From Pseudomonas asiatica (lineage in GTDB: Bacteria; Pseudomonadota; Gammaproteobacteria; Pseudomonadales; Pseudomonadaceae), in the NCBI RefSeq assembly GCF_040214835.1, contig NZ_CP157874.1, positions 311,001 to 375,000 of the forward strand: 64,000 bases of DNA, written 5' to 3'. The translations under genes were made by a program, and so were the position numbers. This document shows, piece after piece, positions 26,533 through 35,085 of this stretch. The notes under the pieces were generated by a model. It worked only from the letters and a program-made list of their open reading frames with translations, was not told where the DNA came from and made no database searches. How positions within the stretch are numbered: the first letter of the stretch is position 1; every line of letters starts with the position of its first letter.

Positions 26533-27510
26533 ATGAGCCCAGCCGAACTTCACGCCGACAGCATCGTCATCGACGGCCTGATCATTGCCAAATGGAACCG
26601 CGAGCTGTTCGAGGACATGCGCAAAGGCGGGCTGACTGCGGCCAACTGCACGGTGTCGGTCTGGGAAGGCTTCAAGGCTACCGTCGACAACATCGCCGCC
26701 AGCCAGAAGCTGATCCGCGATAACAGCGACCTGGTGATGCCGGTACGCACCACCGCCGACATCCGCAAGGCCAAGGAACTGGGCAAGACCGGCATCCTCT
26801 TCGGCTTCCAGAACGCCCACGCCTTCGAAGACCAGATCGCCTACGTCGACGTGTTCAAGCAGCTGGGCGTGGGCATCGTGCAGATGTGCTACAACACCCA
26901 GAACCTGGTCGGCACCGGCTGCTACGAGCGTGACGGCGGCCTGTCGGGCTTCGGCCGCGAGATCGTTGCCGAAATGAACCGCGTCGGCATCATGTGCGAC
27001 CTGTCCCACGTCGGCTCCAAGACCTCCGAAGAAGTCATCCTCGAATCGAAAAAGCCGGTCTGCTACTCGCACTGTCTGCCTTCGGGCCTGAAGGAACACC
27101 CGCGCAACAAGTCGGACGAAGAGCTGAAGTTCATCGCCGACCACGGCGGTTTCGTCGGCGTGACCATGTTCGCGCCGTTCCTGGCCAAGGGCATCGACTC
27201 GACCATCGACGATTACGCCGAAGCCATCGAGTACACCATGAACATCGTCGGTGAGGACGCCATCGGTATCGGTACCGACTTCACCCAGGGCCACGGCCAG
27301 GACTTCTTCGAGTACCTGACCCACGACAAGGGCTACGCCCGTCGCCTGACCAACTTCGGCAAGATCATCAACCCGCTGGGCATCCGCACTGTGGGCGAAT
27401 TCCCCAACCTCACCGAAACCTTGCTCAAGCGCGGCCACTCCGAGCGCGTGGTGCGCAAGATCATGGGTGAGAACTGGGTCAACGTCCTCAAGGACGTGTG
27501 GGGCGAGTAA
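26533..27510 (+). CDS. Peptidase M19 (membrane dipeptidase)-like protein with altered metal site
   Basis: A 325-residue M19-fold protein and the first gene before DUF5943 and dgcAB. Start MSPAELHADSIVIDG at 26533, RBS AGGGGA. M19 landmarks are present: CDLSHVG, the SH...EHPRN region (YSHCLPSGLKEHPRN) and GIGTDFTQGH. However, the N-terminal HxD metal pair is missing (VIDGLIIAKWN where DGHND is usual) and the bridging Glu appears as Gln in GFQNAH. It may not be a classical zinc dipeptidase. The P. aeruginosa homologue lies in the GbdR-controlled dimethylglycine cluster. Confidence 0.85.
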   Translation: MSPAELHADSIVIDGLIIAKWNRELFEDMRKGGLTAANCTVSVWEGFKATVDNIAASQKLIRDNSDLVMPVRTTADIRKAKELGKTGILFGFQNAHAFEDQIAYVDVFKQLGVGIVQMCYNTQNLVGTGCYERDGGLSGFGREIVAEMNRVGIMCDLSHVGSKTSEEVILESKKPVCYSHCLPSGLKEHPRNKSDEELKFIADHGGFVGVTMFAPFLAKGIDSTIDDYAEAIEYTMNIVGEDAIGIGTDFTQGHGQDFFEYLTHDKGYARRLTNFGKIINPLGIRTVGEFPNLTETLLKRGHSERVVRKIMGENWVNVLKDVWGE

Positions 27511-27587
27511 GCCGCTCTCCAAGCCTGAAAGCCCCTGCCAGCAACGCCGGGGCATCCCAATAAAAAATTTTATGGAGTTGAGTTTCC

Positions 27588-28118
27588 ATGGCCAAGATCG
27601 CCCCGCAATTGCCAATCGAAGTAGACAGCGAGACCGGTGTCTGGACCAGCGACGCCTTGCCGATGCTGTACGTGCCGCGCCATTTCTTCGTCAACAACCA
27701 CATGGGCATCGAAGAAGTCCTGGGCGCCGACAAGTACGCCGAGATCCTCTACAAGGCCGGCTACAAGTCCGCCTGGCACTGGTGTGAAAAAGAAGCCGAG
27801 TGCCACGGCCTGGAAGGCGTTGCGGTGTTCGAGCACTACATGAAGCGCCTGAGCCAGCGCGGCTGGGGCCTGTTCGAAATCCAGGACATCGACCTCGACA
27901 AGGGCACCTGCAGCGTCAAGCTCAAGCACTCCGCGTTCGTGTACGTCTATGGCAAGTGCGGCCGCAAGGTCGACTACATGTTCACCGGCTGGTTCGCCGG
28001 CGCCATGGACCAGATTCTCGCTGCCCGCGGCAGCTCGATCCGCACCGTGGCCGAACAGGTCTATGGCGGGTCGGAAGAAGGCCACGAAGATGGCCTGTTC
28101 GTTACAAAGCCGTTGTAA
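27588..28118 (+). CDS. Conserved protein of the dimethylglycine operon (DUF5943-like)
   Basis: 176 residues, with a YVPRHFFVNNHMGIEEVLG N-terminus and a C-terminal part with KCGRKVDYMFTGWFAGAMDQIL resembling V4R-type small-molecule-binding folds. Cys residues at WHWCEKEAEC and KCG could bind metal or cofactor. It lies 77 bp after the M19-like gene and 15 bp before dgcA, so it is surely co-expressed. Function not established; assembly of, or a scaffold for, DgcAB is a guess from position. Confidence 0.82.
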   Translation: MAKIAPQLPIEVDSETGVWTSDALPMLYVPRHFFVNNHMGIEEVLGADKYAEILYKAGYKSAWHWCEKEAECHGLEGVAVFEHYMKRLSQRGWGLFEIQDIDLDKGTCSVKLKHSAFVYVYGKCGRKVDYMFTGWFAGAMDQILAARGSSIRTVAEQVYGGSEEGHEDGLFVTKPL

Positions 28119-28133
28119 GCCGGAGATAGCGTC

Positions 28134-30194
28134 ATGGCATTCGAAGCAATGTTCCAGCCGATCCAGATCGGTAAACTGACCATCCGCAACCGTGTGCTCA
28201 GCACCGCGCACGCCGAGGTCTACGCCACTGACGGCGGCATGACGACCGACCGCTACGTGAAGTACTACGAAGAAAAGGCCAAGGGCGGTATCGGCCTGGC
28301 GATCTGCGGCGGCTCGTCGGTGGTGGCCATCGACAGCCCGCAGGAGTGGTGGGCGTCGGTCAACCTGTCGACCGACCGCATCATCCCGCACTTCCAGAAC
28401 CTGGCCGACGCCATGCACAAGCATGGCGCCAAGATCATGATCCAGATTACCCACATGGGCCGTCGCTCGCGCTGGGACGGCTTCAACTGGCCGACCCTGA
28501 TGTCGCCGTCGGGTATCCGTGAACCCGTGCACCGCGCCACCTGCAAGACCATCGAGGTGGAAGAGATCTGGCGCGTGATCGGCAACTACGCGCAAGCTGC
28601 CCGCCGCGCCAAGGAAGGTGGCCTGGACGGCGTGGAACTGTCGGCCGTGCACCAGCACATGATCGACCAGTTCTGGAGCCCGCGGGTCAACAAGCGTACC
28701 GACGAATGGGGCGGTACCTTCGAAGGCCGCATGAAGTTCGGCCTGGAAGTACTGAAGGCCGTGCGCGCCGAAGTCGGTGACGACTTCTGCGTGGGCATGC
28801 GTATCTGTGGCGACGAGTTCCACCCCGATGGCCTCAGCCACGAGGACATGAAGCAGATCGCTGCCTACTACGACGCCACTGGCATGCTCGACTTCATCGG
28901 CGTGGTCGGTTCGGGTTGCGACACCCACAACACCCTGGCCAACGTAATCCCGAACATGAGCTACCCGCCGGAGCCGTTCCTGCACCTGGCGGCCGGTATC
29001 AAGGAAGTGGTCAAGGTCCCGGTGCTGCACGCGCAGAACATCAAGGACCCGAACCAGGCCACGCGTATCCTCGAAGGCGGCTACGTGGACATGGTCGGCA
29101 TGACCCGTGCGCACATGGCTGACCCGCACCTGATCGCCAAGATCAAGATGGGCCAGATCGACCAGATCAAGCAGTGCGTCGGTGCCAACTACTGCATCGA
29201 CCGCCAGTACCAGGGCCTGGATGTACTGTGCATCCAGAACGCCGCGACCTCCCGTGAATACATGGGCGTGCCGCACATCATCGAGAAGACCACCGGCGCC
29301 AAGCGCAAGGTGGTGGTGGTTGGCGCCGGCCCGGCCGGCATGGAAGCGGCCCGCGTGGCTGCCGAACGTGGCCACGACGTGACCCTGTTCGAGAAGAAGG
29401 AGCAGATCGGCGGGCAGATCACCATCGCCGCCAAGGCCCCGCAGCGCGACCAGATCGCCGGTATCACCCGCTGGTACCAGCTGGAGCTGGCGCGCCTGAA
29501 GGTCGACCTGCGCCTGGGCACCGCCGCCGACGTGGCTGCCATCCAGGACCTGCGCCCGGACATCATCGTGCTGGCGGTGGGTGGGCATTCCTTCCTGGAG
29601 CAGAACGAGCACTGGGGCGCCGCCGAAGGGCTGGTGGTCAGCAGCTGGGACGTGCTCGACGGCAAGGTTGCGCCGGGCAAGAACGTGCTGGTGTACGACA
29701 CCATCTGCGAGTTCACCGGCATGTCGGTGGCTGACTTCATCGCCGACAAGGGCAGCCAGGTCGAGATCGTCACCGACGACATCAAGCCGGGTGTGGCCAT
29801 GGGCGGTACTACCTTCCCGACCTACTACCGCAGCATGTACCCGAAAGAAGTGATCATGACCGGCGACATGATGCTGGAAAAGGTCTACCGCGAAGGCGAC
29901 AAGCTGGTGGCGGTGCTGGAAAACGAATACACCGGTGCCAAGGAAGAGCGCGTGGTCGACCAGGTGGTGGTGGAGAACGGCGTGCGTCCTGACGAGCAGC
30001 TGTACTACGCACTGAAGGAAGGTTCGCGCAACAAAGGCCAGATCGACGTGGAGGCGCTGTTCGCCATCAAGCCACAGCCGATCCTCAGCCAGCCGGGCGA
30101 AGGCTACCTGCTGTACCGCATCGGCGACTGCGTGGCCCAGCGCAACGTGCATGCGGCGATCTACGACGCCTTGCGCCTGTGCAAGGACTTCTGA
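28134..30194 (+). CDS. dgcA: Dimethylglycine demethylase subunit DgcA
   Basis: Removes a methyl group from dimethylglycine to give sarcosine. 686 residues: an old-yellow-enzyme-type FMN barrel (about 5-340), then a linker with iron-sulfur cysteines, then an FAD/NAD-type domain (VVVVGAGPAGMEAARVAAE). It is built like trimethylamine dehydrogenase, but the cluster motif reads C348-VGANY-C354...C366, with Ala351 where TMADH has the second Cys. RBS CGGAG. Electrons are expected to pass to DgcB and the adjacent Etf pair. Confidence 0.93.
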   Translation: MAFEAMFQPIQIGKLTIRNRVLSTAHAEVYATDGGMTTDRYVKYYEEKAKGGIGLAICGGSSVVAIDSPQEWWASVNLSTDRIIPHFQNLADAMHKHGAKIMIQITHMGRRSRWDGFNWPTLMSPSGIREPVHRATCKTIEVEEIWRVIGNYAQAARRAKEGGLDGVELSAVHQHMIDQFWSPRVNKRTDEWGGTFEGRMKFGLEVLKAVRAEVGDDFCVGMRICGDEFHPDGLSHEDMKQIAAYYDATGMLDFIGVVGSGCDTHNTLANVIPNMSYPPEPFLHLAAGIKEVVKVPVLHAQNIKDPNQATRILEGGYVDMVGMTRAHMADPHLIAKIKMGQIDQIKQCVGANYCIDRQYQGLDVLCIQNAATSREYMGVPHIIEKTTGAKRKVVVVGAGPAGMEAARVAAERGHDVTLFEKKEQIGGQITIAAKAPQRDQIAGITRWYQLELARLKVDLRLGTAADVAAIQDLRPDIIVLAVGGHSFLEQNEHWGAAEGLVVSSWDVLDGKVAPGKNVLVYDTICEFTGMSVADFIADKGSQVEIVTDDIKPGVAMGGTTFPTYYRSMYPKEVIMTGDMMLEKVYREGDKLVAVLENEYTGAKEERVVDQVVVENGVRPDEQLYYALKEGSRNKGQIDVEALFAIKPQPILSQPGEGYLLYRIGDCVAQRNVHAAIYDALRLCKDF

Positions 30195-30226
30195 TCGAGA
30201 AAAATCGTCGCCACCGGGCGCGGTCC

Positions 30227-30317
30227 CTGTGGGAGCGGGTTCACCCGCGAAAGCGTCAGCACAAGCAACAGAGTTGTCTGATCTGACGCATTCGCGGGTA
30301 AACCCGCTCCCACAAGG
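30227..30317. repeat. Inverted REP pair between dgcA and dgcB
   Basis: GGGAGCGGGTTCACCCGCGA faces CGCGGGTAAACCCGCTCCC around a ~45-bp spacer, inside the operon and before the dgcB ribosome site. Confidence 0.85.
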
Positions 30318-30371
30318 GGCCAATCCCACCTTCAGAGTGGCGCAAGAATCCAGCTGTTGTGGGAGCCTCCC

Positions 30372-32324
30372 ATGTTGAACACCCTTCTACCTATCCTGCT
30401 GTTCGCTGCCCTTGGCCTGGCAGTGCTCGGCGCCCTGCGCCGGGTGCGCATGTGGCGGCGTGGCCGGCCGTCCAAGGTCAACCTGATCGGCGGCCTGCTG
30501 GCCATGCCGCGCCGCTACCTGGTGGACCTGCACCATGTGGTCGAGCGCGACAAGTACATGTCCAAGACCCACGTGGCCACCGCTGGCGGCTTCGTGCTGT
30601 CGGCCGTACTGGCGATCCTGGTGCACGGCTTCGGCCTGCAGAGCAAGATCCTCGGCTACGCGTTGCTGGTGGCCACGGTGATCATGTTCAGCGGCGCCAT
30701 CTTCGTCTTCAAGCGCCGCCTCAACCCGCCTTCGCGCCTGTCCAAGGGCCCGTGGATGCGCCTGCCGAAGAGCCTGCTGGCGTTTGCCGTGAGCTTCTTC
30801 ATCGCCACCTTGCCGGTCGCCGGCATCCTGCCGGCCAACACCGGTGGCTGGGTGATGGTGGGCATTCTCGGCCTGGGCGTGCTGTGGGGCGTGTCGGAGC
30901 TGTTCTTCGGCATGACCTGGGGCGGCCCGATGAAACACGCCTTCGCCGGTGCCCTGCACCTGGCCTGGCACCGTCGCGCCGAACGCTTCGGCGGCGGCCG
31001 TTCCACCGGCCTCAAGCCGCTGGACCTGGAAGACCCGAACGCGCCGCTGGGCGTGGAAAAGCCGGTGGACTTCACCTGGAACCAGCTGCTGGGCTTCGAC
31101 GCCTGCGTGCAGTGCGGTAAATGCGAAGCCATGTGCCCGGCCTTTGCCGCCGGCCAGCCGCTGAACCCGAAAAAGCTCATCCAGGACATGGTCATCGGCC
31201 TGGCCGGTGGCACCGACGCGCAGTTCGCCGGCAGCCCATACCCGGGCAAACCGATCGGTGAGCATGGCGGCCACCCGCACCAGCCGATCGTCAATGGCCT
31301 GGTCGACGCCGAAACGCTGTGGTCGTGCACCACCTGCCGTGCCTGCGTCGAGGAATGCCCGATGATGATCGAGCACGTCGATGCCATCGTCGACATGCGC
31401 CGTCACCTCACCCTGGAAAAAGGCGCTACCCCGAACAAGGGCGCCGAAGTGCTGGACAACCTGATCGCTACCGACAACCCGGGCGGCTTCGCCCCTGGTG
31501 GGCGCATGAACTGGGCCGCCGACCTCAACCTGCAACTGCTGTCGGAGGTGAAAACCACCGAGGTGCTGTTCTGGGTCGGTGACGGCGCCTTCGACATGCG
31601 CAACCAGCGCACCCTGCGCTCGTTCGTCAAGGTGCTCAAGGCGTCGGGCGTGGACTTTGCCGTGCTCGGCCTGGAAGAGCGCGACAGCGGCGACGTGGCG
31701 CGCCGTCTGGGCGATGAGGCGACCTTCCAGCAACTGGCCAAACGCAATATCCAGACCCTGGCCAAGTACAAGTTCCAGCGCATCGTCACCTGCGACCCGC
31801 ACAGCTTCCATGTGCTGAAGAACGAGTACGGCGCCCTGGGCGGGGACTATCAGGTGCAGCACCACAGCACCTACATCGCCGAACTGATCGCGGCCAACAA
31901 GCTCAACCTCGGCCAGCACAAGGGCGGCAGCGTCACCTACCACGACCCGTGCTACCTGGGCCGTTACAACGGTGAGTACGAAGCTCCGCGTGCCGTGCTC
32001 AAGGCCCTGGGTATCGAAGTGCGCGAGATGCAGCGCTCGGGCTTCCGTTCCCGTTGCTGCGGCGGTGGTGGCGGTGCGCCGATCACCGACATCCCTGGCA
32101 AGCAGCGTATCCCGGACATGCGCATGGACGACATCCGCGAGACCGAGGCCGAGCTGGTAGCTGTGGGTTGCCCACAGTGCACCGCCATGCTCGAAGGTGT
32201 GGTCGAACCGCGCCCGCAGATCAAGGACCTGGCCGAACTGGTGGCCGACGTGCTGATCGAAGAGGACGCGCCCTCTGCCCCAAAGCCGCAAACGGCCAAA
32301 CGTGAACCCGCGGAGGTGCACTGA
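30372..32324 (+). CDS. dgcB: Dimethylglycine demethylase subunit DgcB (Fe-S electron transfer)
   Basis: 650 residues. The N-terminus has about five to six hydrophobic helices (residues 1-190, e.g. LLPILLFAALGLAVLGAL). Next is a pair of 4Fe-4S motifs (ACVQCGKCEAMCP and CTTCRACVEECP) and C-terminal CCG-type segments (HDPCYLGRYNGEYE, SRCCGGGGG, VGCPQC), as in heterodisulfide-reductase-like and glycolate oxidase iron-sulfur subunits. Start at 30372 with GGGAG six bases upstream. It probably links DgcA and Etf to the membrane quinone pool. Confidence 0.92.
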   Translation: MLNTLLPILLFAALGLAVLGALRRVRMWRRGRPSKVNLIGGLLAMPRRYLVDLHHVVERDKYMSKTHVATAGGFVLSAVLAILVHGFGLQSKILGYALLVATVIMFSGAIFVFKRRLNPPSRLSKGPWMRLPKSLLAFAVSFFIATLPVAGILPANTGGWVMVGILGLGVLWGVSELFFGMTWGGPMKHAFAGALHLAWHRRAERFGGGRSTGLKPLDLEDPNAPLGVEKPVDFTWNQLLGFDACVQCGKCEAMCPAFAAGQPLNPKKLIQDMVIGLAGGTDAQFAGSPYPGKPIGEHGGHPHQPIVNGLVDAETLWSCTTCRACVEECPMMIEHVDAIVDMRRHLTLEKGATPNKGAEVLDNLIATDNPGGFAPGGRMNWAADLNLQLLSEVKTTEVLFWVGDGAFDMRNQRTLRSFVKVLKASGVDFAVLGLEERDSGDVARRLGDEATFQQLAKRNIQTLAKYKFQRIVTCDPHSFHVLKNEYGALGGDYQVQHHSTYIAELIAANKLNLGQHKGGSVTYHDPCYLGRYNGEYEAPRAVLKALGIEVREMQRSGFRSRCCGGGGGAPITDIPGKQRIPDMRMDDIRETEAELVAVGCPQCTAMLEGVVEPRPQIKDLAELVADVLIEEDAPSAPKPQTAKREPAEVH

Positions 32325-33556
32325 TGAGCGACATTATCCGCCGCGACCCACGCGCCGAGTGGATCGCCCGTAACCGTCTGCACCCGCTGCATGCAGCGAT
32401 GCAGACGCAGCAGACCAGCTGGATGGGGCCCAACGGCCTAATCCGCAAGAACCCCCATGCGATTGCCGCAGGCTTCATCGGCCCGGCCGGCATCAAGCGC
32501 ATCGACCGCAGCGGCGCCCAGCAGGGCACCGCCGTGGGCGGACGACGCACGGCGGCGGCCGAGGTCAAGCTGCCGCTGCACCAGGTGCCGGCGCCGGCGT
32601 TCTACATCGCCGTGGTGCCGGACATGGTCGGTGGCCGCCTGAGCAGCCACGACCGCGACCTGCTCGGCCTGGCCCACAGCCTGGCCGGCAGCGACGGTGC
32701 AGTGCTGGCAGTGGTGTTTGGCGAGCACAAGGAAAGCAACTTTTCCACAGCCGGGGTCGACCGCCTGCTGGTCATCGAAGGCGAGGCTTTCGAAGGTTAT
32801 GCACCGGAGCAACTGGTACAAGGCCTTCGGGCTGTGGATAACCAGTTCACCCCGCGCCACTGGCTGCTGCCCGACAGCCGCACCGGTGGTGGCGAACTGG
32901 GCCGGCGCCTGGGCGCGGCACTGGGTGAGCGCCCGGCGACGCGGGTATGGCAGGTCAAGGACGGCCAGTGCATCGGCCGTGCCGGTGCCGGCCAGCAAGA
33001 CCTGCAGCGCGCCGTACCACGCTTGATCCTGGCGGCGGCCGAGTGCGCCGAGCCAGTCAGCGAAACCCGTCACGAAGCGCTGCCCGTGGAGTTGTCCACA
33101 AGCGTGGCGCGTAGCCTGTCGCGCATCGAAGACCTCGGTTCGGTGGCCGTGGACCCGGCCACCATTGCCATGGCCGAAGCCGAGTTCATCGTCTCGGGCG
33201 GCAACGGGGTCAAGGACTGGGACCTGTATCACAAGGCCACCGCGGCCCTTGGCGCCACCGAAGGCGCCTCGCGGGTGGCGGTGGACGACGGCTTCATGCC
33301 GCGCAACCGCCAGGTGGGTGCCACTGGTACCTGGGTTACCGCGCGGGTCTACGTGGCTGTGGGTATCTCGGGCGCGATCCAGCACCTGCAGGGCATCGGC
33401 GCCTGCGACAAGGTGGTGGCGATCAACATGGATCCGGGCTGCGACATGATCAAACGGGCCGACCTGTCGGTAATTGGCGACAGTTCGGCGATTCTCCAGG
33501 CACTGATCGAGGCTGTGGACAACTACCGCAGCGGCGGCCAGCGCGACGCGGCATAA
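32324..33556 (+). CDS. etfA: Electron transfer flavoprotein alpha subunit, dgc-associated
   Basis: 410 residues, longer than the usual ~310 because of an N-terminal extension of about 90 residues (IRRDPRAEWIARNRLHP...). The C-terminal FAD domain shows SGAIQHLQGIGACDKVVAIN and DLSVIGDSS. Its ATG overlaps the dgcB stop by one base. It is a dedicated ETF for methyl-group oxidation, distinct from the fatty-acid ETF. It contains a TGTGGATAA sequence at 32833. Confidence 0.92.
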   Translation: MSDIIRRDPRAEWIARNRLHPLHAAMQTQQTSWMGPNGLIRKNPHAIAAGFIGPAGIKRIDRSGAQQGTAVGGRRTAAAEVKLPLHQVPAPAFYIAVVPDMVGGRLSSHDRDLLGLAHSLAGSDGAVLAVVFGEHKESNFSTAGVDRLLVIEGEAFEGYAPEQLVQGLRAVDNQFTPRHWLLPDSRTGGGELGRRLGAALGERPATRVWQVKDGQCIGRAGAGQQDLQRAVPRLILAAAECAEPVSETRHEALPVELSTSVARSLSRIEDLGSVAVDPATIAMAEAEFIVSGGNGVKDWDLYHKATAALGATEGASRVAVDDGFMPRNRQVGATGTWVTARVYVAVGISGAIQHLQGIGACDKVVAINMDPGCDMIKRADLSVIGDSSAILQALIEAVDNYRSGGQRDAA

Positions 33557-33566
33557 GGGCACGAGC

Positions 33567-34337
33567 ATGAGTACGAAAGTGATCAGCCTGGTTTCCATCG
33601 GTGCCCACCCCAGCTCCGGCCGCGCTCGCCGCGCCGAGCAGGATGCGCGCGCCGTGGAGCTGGGTTTGCAGCTGGCTGGGGATAACTTGCAGGTGGTGCA
33701 TGCCGGCGACCCACGGGAAGAGGCGCTGCGCGCCTACCTGGGGATGGGTCTGGACCATCTGGATGTGCTGGAGCAGCCGGCTGGTGCCGACGTGCTGGGC
33801 GTGCTCGGGGATTACCTGCGCGATGCCGGGGCACAGCTGGTGCTGACCGGTAGCCAGGCCGAGACCGGCGAAGGGTCGGGCATGTTGCCGTTTCTGCTGG
33901 CCGAAAAGCTCGGCTGGCCGCTGATTGTGGGGTTGGCTGAAGTGGAGTCGATCGACAACGGCACCGCCCAGGTATTGCAGGCGCTGCCGCGCGGTCAGCG
34001 GCGTCGGCTGAAGGTGCGCCTGCCGTTGCTGGCGACTGTGGATAACGCTGCGCCCAAGCCGCGCCAGAGTGCTTTCGGGCCGGCGCGTCGGGGTGTTCTG
34101 GCGGCACGCAACGTGGCTATCGTCGAGGACGAACTGCTGGCCGAAGCCGAACTGCAGCCAGCCCGCCCACGGCCCAAGCGGCTGAAGGTGATCAAGGCCA
34201 AGAGCGGTGCCGACCGGATGAAGGCGGCGACGGCCAAGGCCAGTGGCGGCGGTGGCAAGGTGTTGAAGGACGTTTCTCCACAGGAAGGCGCCGAGGCCAT
34301 CCTCAAGCTGCTGGTGGAAGAGGGCGTGCTGCGCTAG
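33567..34337 (+). CDS. etfB: Electron transfer flavoprotein beta subunit, dgc-associated
   Basis: 256 residues, 10 bp after etfA. The ETF beta fold is seen with LTGSQAETGEGSGMLPFLLA and EVESIDNGTAQVLQALPRG. The Lys/Arg-rich stretch PRPKRLKVIKAKSGADRMKA precedes the C-terminal arm. It partners EtfA and should carry electrons from DgcA (and perhaps sarcosine-type dehydrogenases) to DgcB. Confidence 0.92.
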   Translation: MSTKVISLVSIGAHPSSGRARRAEQDARAVELGLQLAGDNLQVVHAGDPREEALRAYLGMGLDHLDVLEQPAGADVLGVLGDYLRDAGAQLVLTGSQAETGEGSGMLPFLLAEKLGWPLIVGLAEVESIDNGTAQVLQALPRGQRRRLKVRLPLLATVDNAAPKPRQSAFGPARRGVLAARNVAIVEDELLAEAELQPARPRPKRLKVIKAKSGADRMKAATAKASGGGGKVLKDVSPQEGAEAILKLLVEEGVLR

Positions 34338-34355
34338 AGCCTCACGCGGTGCCGG

Positions 34356-34470
34356 TGTAGGAGCGGCCTTGTGTCGCGATGGGCTGCGCAGCAGCCCCCG
34401 GCAATCTTGACTCGTAGTCGAGATCCTGGGGCCGCGCTGCGGCCCATCGCGACACAAGGCCGCTCCTACA
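34356..34470. repeat. Inverted REP pair after etfB
   Basis: TGTAGGAGCGGCCTTGTGTC faces its reverse complement, with CTGCGCAGCAG and GCCGCGCTGCGGC inner arms and a ACTCGTAGTCGAG centre. Confidence 0.85.
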
Positions 34471-34498
34471 TTCCATACACAGCCTCGATCGGGCGCTT

Positions 34499-34599
34499 TT
34501 GCCCACCAAATCTGTTCGCCAAGGTGTGGATAAAGTGTTGGCGCATGGCCGCAGCCCTTGTATCACGTGGCTCCCAAGCTTTTGATCAAAAAACGATCA
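34499..34599 (+). repeat. 101-bp repeat unit 1
   Basis: Begins TTGCCCACC, has CTGTT at offset 14, TGTGGATAA at offset 27 (34525-34533), TGTT at offset 38 and ends TTTGATCAAAAAACGATCA. The spacings match units 2 and 3 to the base. Confidence 0.85.
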
Positions 34600-34645
34600 G
34601 TCTTATCCCTGCCTTCGCATGCAACGCGCGGCAGCCCTCCTGATT

Positions 34646-34746
34646 TTGCCCACAATCGCTGTTAGCCGGTCTGTGGATAATCTGTTTGATAGCGCCTGTA
34701 GGCCTTATATTTAAGGGCCTCGGTACACTTGCTCAAAAAATGATCA
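34646..34746 (+). repeat. 101-bp repeat unit 2
   Basis: Begins TTGCCCACA, TGTGGATAA at 34672-34680, then a hairpin AGGCCTT/AGGGCCT (unit positions 55-61 and 69-75) and ends GCTCAAAAAATGATCA. Confidence 0.85.
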
Positions 34747-34828
34747 AGTCCGGGTGAGGTCTTCTCTTTCTTCGGAAATCATGCTCTTGAGTCGCTTATC
34801 CACAGCTCGATCGAAGAGCATCCATTGG

Positions 34829-34929
34829 TTGCCCACAAACTCTGTTGGTGTCTCTGTGGACAAAGTGTTCGCGGAGGCCGCCAAGCCTTTATTAGCAAGG
34901 CTTTCAAAGGTTTGATCAAAAAATGTTCA
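34829..34929 (+). repeat. 101-bp repeat unit 3
   Basis: Begins TTGCCCACA, TGTGGACAA at 34855-34863, a perfect hairpin AAGCCTT/AAGGCTT at the same unit positions as in unit 2, and ends TTTGATCAAAAAATGTTCA. Confidence 0.85.
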
Positions 34930-35085
34930 ATTTGCGATACCAGATAGCGAAACACCGTCGGCGAGCATTTTCCACGTTGGCTGTGTGTAAGCCTCGGGAT
35001 AACTAATAGCTACCCGTCATTTTTGCCAGTTTCGTATCGATTTCAATGCTCTTAGGATCAAGGCAGGCCTTTTAGAGGTTTCGCT

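Larger units (their letters stand above)
34338..35085. other. 748-bp non-coding region with REP pair, three 101-bp units and DnaA-box-like sequences
   Basis: No credible gene. It holds a REP pair, three repeat units (listed separately) and perfect TTATCCACA 9-mers at 34525, 34672 (both inverted) and 34796. The A+T content rises towards the Rhs-core gene. Confidence 0.8.

Noticed and set aside
27570..30329. A 919-codon antisense frame over DUF5943 and dgcA
   Set aside because: Same GC-driven shadow effect; it also runs through a REP pair.
34499..34929. CRISPR array
   Set aside because: Only three units, too long (101 bp) and too divergent, with irregular gaps (46 and 82 bp) and no cas genes.
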